Positions 1-64,000 of a stretch of DNA of 64,000 nucleotides are shown here, in pieces. Where the stretch lies: NCBI GenBank assembly GCA_009667805.1, contig CM019069.1, positions 49,124,153-49,188,152 of the forward strand, read 5' to 3'. The DNA is from Leptobrachium leishanense. Its lineage: Eukaryota > Chordata > Amphibia > Anura > Megophryidae. The position numbers were made by a program, and so were the translations under genes. The notes below the pieces were generated by a model, which saw nothing but the letters and a program-made list of their open reading frames with translations, was not told the origin of the DNA and ran no database searches. The number at the start of each line of letters is the position of its first letter. Position 1 is the stretch's first letter.

Positions 1-2597
1 GAAGGGCATTGCCATACGGGAACTCCAAAATTCGGCAGATCCGACATCTAAACATGAAAGAAAAAAAAAATAACAGAAGAGAATGATTGAGATTCATCCA
101 CTTATTGTCAATAATTTCTATCACACTTAAATTTTCAAAGAAGTAAAGATGCACGGGCATACAGTAGATTTCTATCGCTTTTAAACTGGGATATCATTAG
201 GATATGGAAGTGGACCAACACACAGATAGGAAAGGAAAACCATAAACTGAATGGCCAGTCCTTTGAAAGGCCGGTAGCTAGGCTAGAGAAAGAGTAGTCA
301 GAATACAAGCCAATAAACAGGAGACCAGAAATACCCAGAAAACGAGCCAAGGTCAGGATACCAGAGATTTACAATGTCATTAAACAAGAGCCACTGTCTA
401 ACACAGGAGAAGTACAGGTGGACAAGAACAGGGATCTCAAACTCTGCCCCACCCCAGATGCTTACTGCCTACAATTCCCAGAATTCTTTGAATGCAATAA
501 ATGGCCAGAGAATCATGGGAGTTGTAAATCAGAAACATCTGGGAGGGCAGTGCTTGAGGTCCCTGATCTAGAAGCAAAGCCATGTTCGGTACATAGAAGA
601 ACAATATAACGAGCTGTGGTTGGCTAGAACCACGACCGGGTAATGATGGAGTGTACAGTGAAACCTCAAATCCCCAAATGCAAGCAGCTATTAGATGGGG
701 GCTTGTAGATTATGTCAGATGTCGAAAAACATGTGAACGCTACAGACACAATGTATAAAAGTCCTCGTCTAACTGGCGCGTCTAGACGCTCAACAGAATC
801 CATGACACTAAAATGACAGTCAGTAGGATTCGCGTCAATGGAATGACACGCCGGAGGGGATTTCTTCTCAGAACGACACGAACCAGCAACATGCATCGCG
901 GCAACTGACATAGCGGCTATTCCGCCAACCACAGCAACAACTGTCACCAGGTAAGATTCTGGCAGTAATTCTGAAAGATGTCTACCTAAAGCAACTATAT
1001 TCTAGGTTATATACACCTGTTTATGGTGAAATAATTGGTAAACTATAAAAAAGCAGTAAGACAATTTGAAAAACTGTTTTCTCTTGACTCAATGTTTAAA
1101 TATTGAAAGAGCTGTTAAATTCTCAAACGTGAAAACTCTTAATTTAAATACAAATGTCTAAGCCCGTATGTTATTTTAGTATGATTCAGTTTGCGGTTAG
1201 GCGCATATGGCTAGGTGTCTATACATGGATGGCTGCTCATATGTAAATGTGTACAGCTGGGTGGTTACGCACAAGCGACTATAAATACACAGATAAAAGC
1301 CTCTAGTAGGGTGTATGCATGAAATGTTTGTGTATAGAGAGAATAACTGTACTGTGGCATTTTGAAATGCTATCAGGTAATTATCCACAAGTCCATTCAC
1401 TGGGATAATGTTCTGCCTGTTATTTGTTGTATGAATATCACTGGTACTCTGCTCCGCAATGCGTGTTGCTTGAAGCATCGATGGAGCGTTGACATTGTCC
1501 AATGTTTCTGGTTGAACACAATCTGATGCAAATTGCATATAATTGGTTTATATTTTGTATTTTTGGGCTTTATTAAACAAGTTGATATTTATTACTATTG
1601 TTGAATACTTTTGCGCAATACAATATAGTCCCTTAAACAATTAATAAAAGCTACAATAATGCACAAATGCCGAAGGTCTACCAGAATTTGTTTCCAGCCT
1701 TGTCAATCCATAATGTCACATGTTGCTACAGGCTACAAGTTCAGACAATCAGCTAATAACATATGCTGGTTCCCTTGTCAACAAGGGATGGGCTGTGCCA
1801 AGGAGCAGAGAGGAAATTGGGTCACAGACGAGATCTCCAAAGGGCTATCGTCACTCGTGACAAGGTGGCCGAGAGTTGGAAAAACATGAGCAACTATACT
1901 GCTCCGGATCTTTCCTGTGGCCTGACAACACAATAAATTAATGGGTTATGGACAACATAAGCCGACTGCAAAGAGGACTGCTGGGCTTCAAACTGCATGG
2001 GCTGCAAACTGGAAGCATCTGATGGTGGGAGGTATGGTGCAGGTCATTCTCTGGTAACCTCAAGCATTGCTTCAACTCTCATCTCAGACAAGGGCTCTGA
2101 CACCCCTGAAGATACAGGAGAAAGCTCTCCTCTAAGGCAACCTGGGATGATATCCCTCACCTGGTAATAGTTATGAAAAGAGGGTTGGGGGTTACGCAAC
2201 ACCAAATAAAGAAAAGTAAGCAAATATTCACCCAACACTCACACACATAAACTCCAACTAAGTCATCACTTACATCTAGATATCCACCAATACACACACA
2301 CAAGAACTTCCATCAATCACATCCAGGCATCCCACCATACACATTCATAAGGCATTAGGAGGAAAAGTGAGAGGAAAAATAGTAACACTTGAAAGATAGA
2401 CAGGCTCCACCGAAATACATAAAATTTAATTTATGGACGGTTACACGGCCAATGACAGGAATTTATCAGATTCTAGCACCACCAGTAGTATGATCGGATT
2501 ACAGACTCTTGAGATATAACCCTAGTGCATTATGCAAATTTACACAAATAATTACAGGTAAATGTTGTATATTAATGAACAAACAAAAAAAACTCAC
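1..2597. other. Intron beyond exon 26, no gene recognised
   Basis: I looked on the minus strand for the AAA4 P-loop exon (GVGGSGKQS type) and did not find it. Open frames at 666-947, 1197-1538 and 2044-2238 have no recognisable domain, no flanking splice signals in dynein phase, and ordinary intron composition. There are small CA-rich patches at 2240-2345. Nothing else is supported. Confidence 0.6.
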
Positions 2598-61956
<59,359 letters not shown>

Positions 61957-63760
61957 CTGTAAGATAAGGTATAATTCTAGTTTTAAGAACATGTTCCGGG
62001 AATACTTTTGAGAGTTAGAGACAATTCAGAATCAAGGCAAATTAAAGCATGCAATGATTCATTAGGACCCCAAACTATCATTGTGACCCTCACAATAATG
62101 TCTGTATTGCCACTAAACCTACTACGACCATTTTTTATAATATCGTTTTTATTAAGAAAAAAAAAATTCATACACAAGTCAAACGAAATACAATTATAAT
62201 ATTTAGAAAAGGAATGACAGAGAAGGGGAGGAGAGAGAAGGGGTCGCCCATATCTGGAAAAGAGATAAAGACCGAGATAAAAATGGAAAATAAAGAAGGA
62301 AGGCAATGTAAGCCCAGAAAGGGAGGTATGAAATCACCAACAATAATAGAATAAATCTATTGTGCTAAAAGAGCAAAAAAGAATCCAGTATGGCATGCGC
62401 CGGAGATGGTCTAACCTCCCGTCCCGACTCAAGCCGAACCCATCTGCTCCAACCAAGGTGTCCAGATTTTGTAGTAATTGGGAAGAGTGTGATTAGAAAT
62501 GGGCGTGAGTTCATCCACCAGTTGTGCATCCCTGATCTTGGGGTAGATTTTTGAAAAGGGAGGAAACGTCGGGCAGTTCTAATGTTCAGCTATAACGCGG
62601 CGGGCCGCGAGGGTGAGTGATCTTGGCCATTAATTTGTTCTCATGTCTCGACAAGTCTGGCAGGGGTCTAGACAATAGATAAGCCCAAGGATCCATCGGG
62701 GTTTCTGTCGGTAAGACTGCAACTGCGACCATTTTAAAGACCCTTGTATTTTCCCTATTCATCTGTAGAAGCCTATGAACCCAATGTTTTGGTGAATATG
62801 GAAGCTTGGAAAAAAACCATCATTGAAGAAAGTTGTGGTTAGTTGCAGAAATATAATTTCCTTTCAGAATTGAGTAGTTAATGCAGATTTTCTGATTGAA
62901 TAATTGGTACATTAACCAAATGAAGCAATCGTGACAGGTTTCTCCATTCTTCTGTACTACTGATAGGATTATTTTAGCGTGATCTGCTGCCTCCTCTGTC
63001 ACTAACAGAAGGCTACAAATAGTTCCCAGCATCCATCCGAAAGCCCTTCACAATTCTGCATGGTCTCATCCAAGTCTCCGACTCTGGACTGCTAATCACT
63101 TCTGTCTGGCCACATTGGTAAATGCTCTACATTTGTAGGTGGAACATCTTGCATGTGTGGTAGCAGTGTTGGAATGGAGACAGCACAGCAGCAGAATGTG
63201 AACATAAGAAGGATACCGGAGAGCATGCTGACTGACAATCTCCTACTATTTGGGATTCAGCTGGTGCATGAGATTTGTCATTTGTCGCATTGGTGCCACA
63301 GGACCATCAGACATCTCCTTGAAAATTTACCTTGAAAATATCTAATTGAAATCTGAGCTTAATTCGGTTGCAGACAAAGTCAAATGTGTCCCATCTGAGA
63401 ATATCAAATAACTCCTTCAATGACTTACCATTTATGACCTTGGTGACTCACCATGGAGTCTGTGAGGACATGGCGGCATTGATGGCCTATGATGCCCACT
63501 ACCATTAAGGGGGGGTGTCTGGATCTTTGATTGTTCCTCGGGATAACGTTGTACATCTCCCCTTCTAGCTAGTATAGGGGATCATATCATCGAGAGGAAC
63601 TTATTCTTTTTTCTTTCCATTGTCAATGTTATTGTCGCATTGTCCAATAATATAAAAATAATTGCAGCTTTAGGCAAAATAGTTAGGGTCAATAATTGTT
63701 ATTATGATTTTTCCAGAGATACCGATTATATCAAACCCTGATTAGAGCTCATCCGCGAAT
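61957..63760. other. Intron upstream of window exon 1, repeat-like, no gene
   Basis: The minus strand has a tail-like AATAAAAACGATATTATAAA at about 62150, preceded by a pyrimidine tract and GC-moderate sequence (62380-62720) suggesting an old retroelement in minus orientation. A minus frame at 63351-63434 with a GT at its end was considered and rejected as an exon. Confidence 0.45.
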
Positions 63761-63761
63761 A

Positions 63762-63955
63762 CATAGTTACATAGTTATATAGGCTGAAAAAAGACATGCG
63801 TCCATCGGGTTCAGCCTCTCCCACATAACCTACTGCTGTTGATCCAAAAGAAGGCAAAAAACCCAGTCTGAAATATGCAACATACCGGGAAAAAATTCCT
63901 TCTGGACCCCAGAATGGCAGTCAGATTTCTCCTTGGATCAAGAAGCTTTTACCCA
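63762..63955 (+). repeat. Frog-type dispersed repeat
   Basis: The sequence TACATAGTTACATAGTTATA, GGCTGAAAAAAGACATGCG, TCCATCGGGTTCAGCC, GATCCAAAAGAAGGCAAAAA and TTCCTTCTGGACCCCAGAAT is a type familiar from many frog genomes (non-LTR 3' region, family not certain). It is a main reason for assigning the window to an anuran. Confidence 0.75.
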
Positions 63956-64000
63956 CATATTAAATATTAAAACCCTTAATATTCTGTGTCTGCAGGAAGT

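Noticed and set aside
1197..1538. 113-aa minus frame
   Set aside because: No domain, no matching splice signals and no conserved dynein residues; likely chance.
2044..2238. 64-aa minus frame resembling a small exon
   Set aside because: The end is a stop, not a donor, and the residues do not fit dynein AAA4.
63351..63434. Possible extra dynein exon on minus (SLKELFDILRW...RFQLDIFK then GT)
   Set aside because: It does not match the segment expected before VQLQN in outer-arm dyneins and has no convincing acceptor; chance or old repeat is more likely.

Overview
The window is vertebrate nuclear DNA, most likely from an anuran amphibian. It carries the middle of one large split gene, the axonemal dynein heavy chain DNAH11, on the minus strand. 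The introns are packed with interspersed repeats, many of frog-like types: short tRNA-headed SINEs, LINE tails ending in a 'taccaggaaggatacattga' type motif, MITEs, and a terminal repeat at 63.76-63.96 kb of a kind common in frogs. The frog assignment rests on remembered repeat types and intron sizes; no species-specific marker was seen.

The gene: 26 exons, from 61956 down to 2598, total 3980 nt (1326 codons plus 2 nt). They join in a single open frame with no stop or frameshift, and all splice phases agree. They encode, in order, the end of the stem and linker, AAA1 (main ATPase site), AAA2, AAA3 and the lead-in to AAA4. Residue choices fit DNAH11 better than DNAH9 or DNAH17. The 5' exons (tail) lie beyond 64 kb. 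The 3' exons (AAA4, stalk, AAA5, AAA6, C-terminus) lie before position 1. All introns are GT-AG except one 91-bp GC-AG intron.

The rest: about 94% of the window is intron. Recognisable occupants include three Tc1/mariner elements (10984-14148, 34985-36486, 51056-51573), two 5'-truncated LINEs of one family with a SINE that shares their 3' tail, and tRNA-related composite SINEs. There are also hAT-type elements with 8-bp target duplications, Harbinger-like MITEs with TTA/TAA duplications, and TTAA-flanked nested elements. One TTAA element (6181-7424) contains a run of about eleven different near-perfect hairpins. Several foldback elements have telomere-like minisatellite centres. Nesting is deep, up to three levels at 39.0-41.7 kb.

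No second protein-coding host gene, RNA gene, CRISPR array or prokaryotic system is visible. The most unusual structures are the hairpin array, a 0.66-kb palindrome with a 31-bp block flipped in one arm (50245-50907), the foldback/telomere-like elements, and unrelated-ended elements that share one internal AT-rich module.
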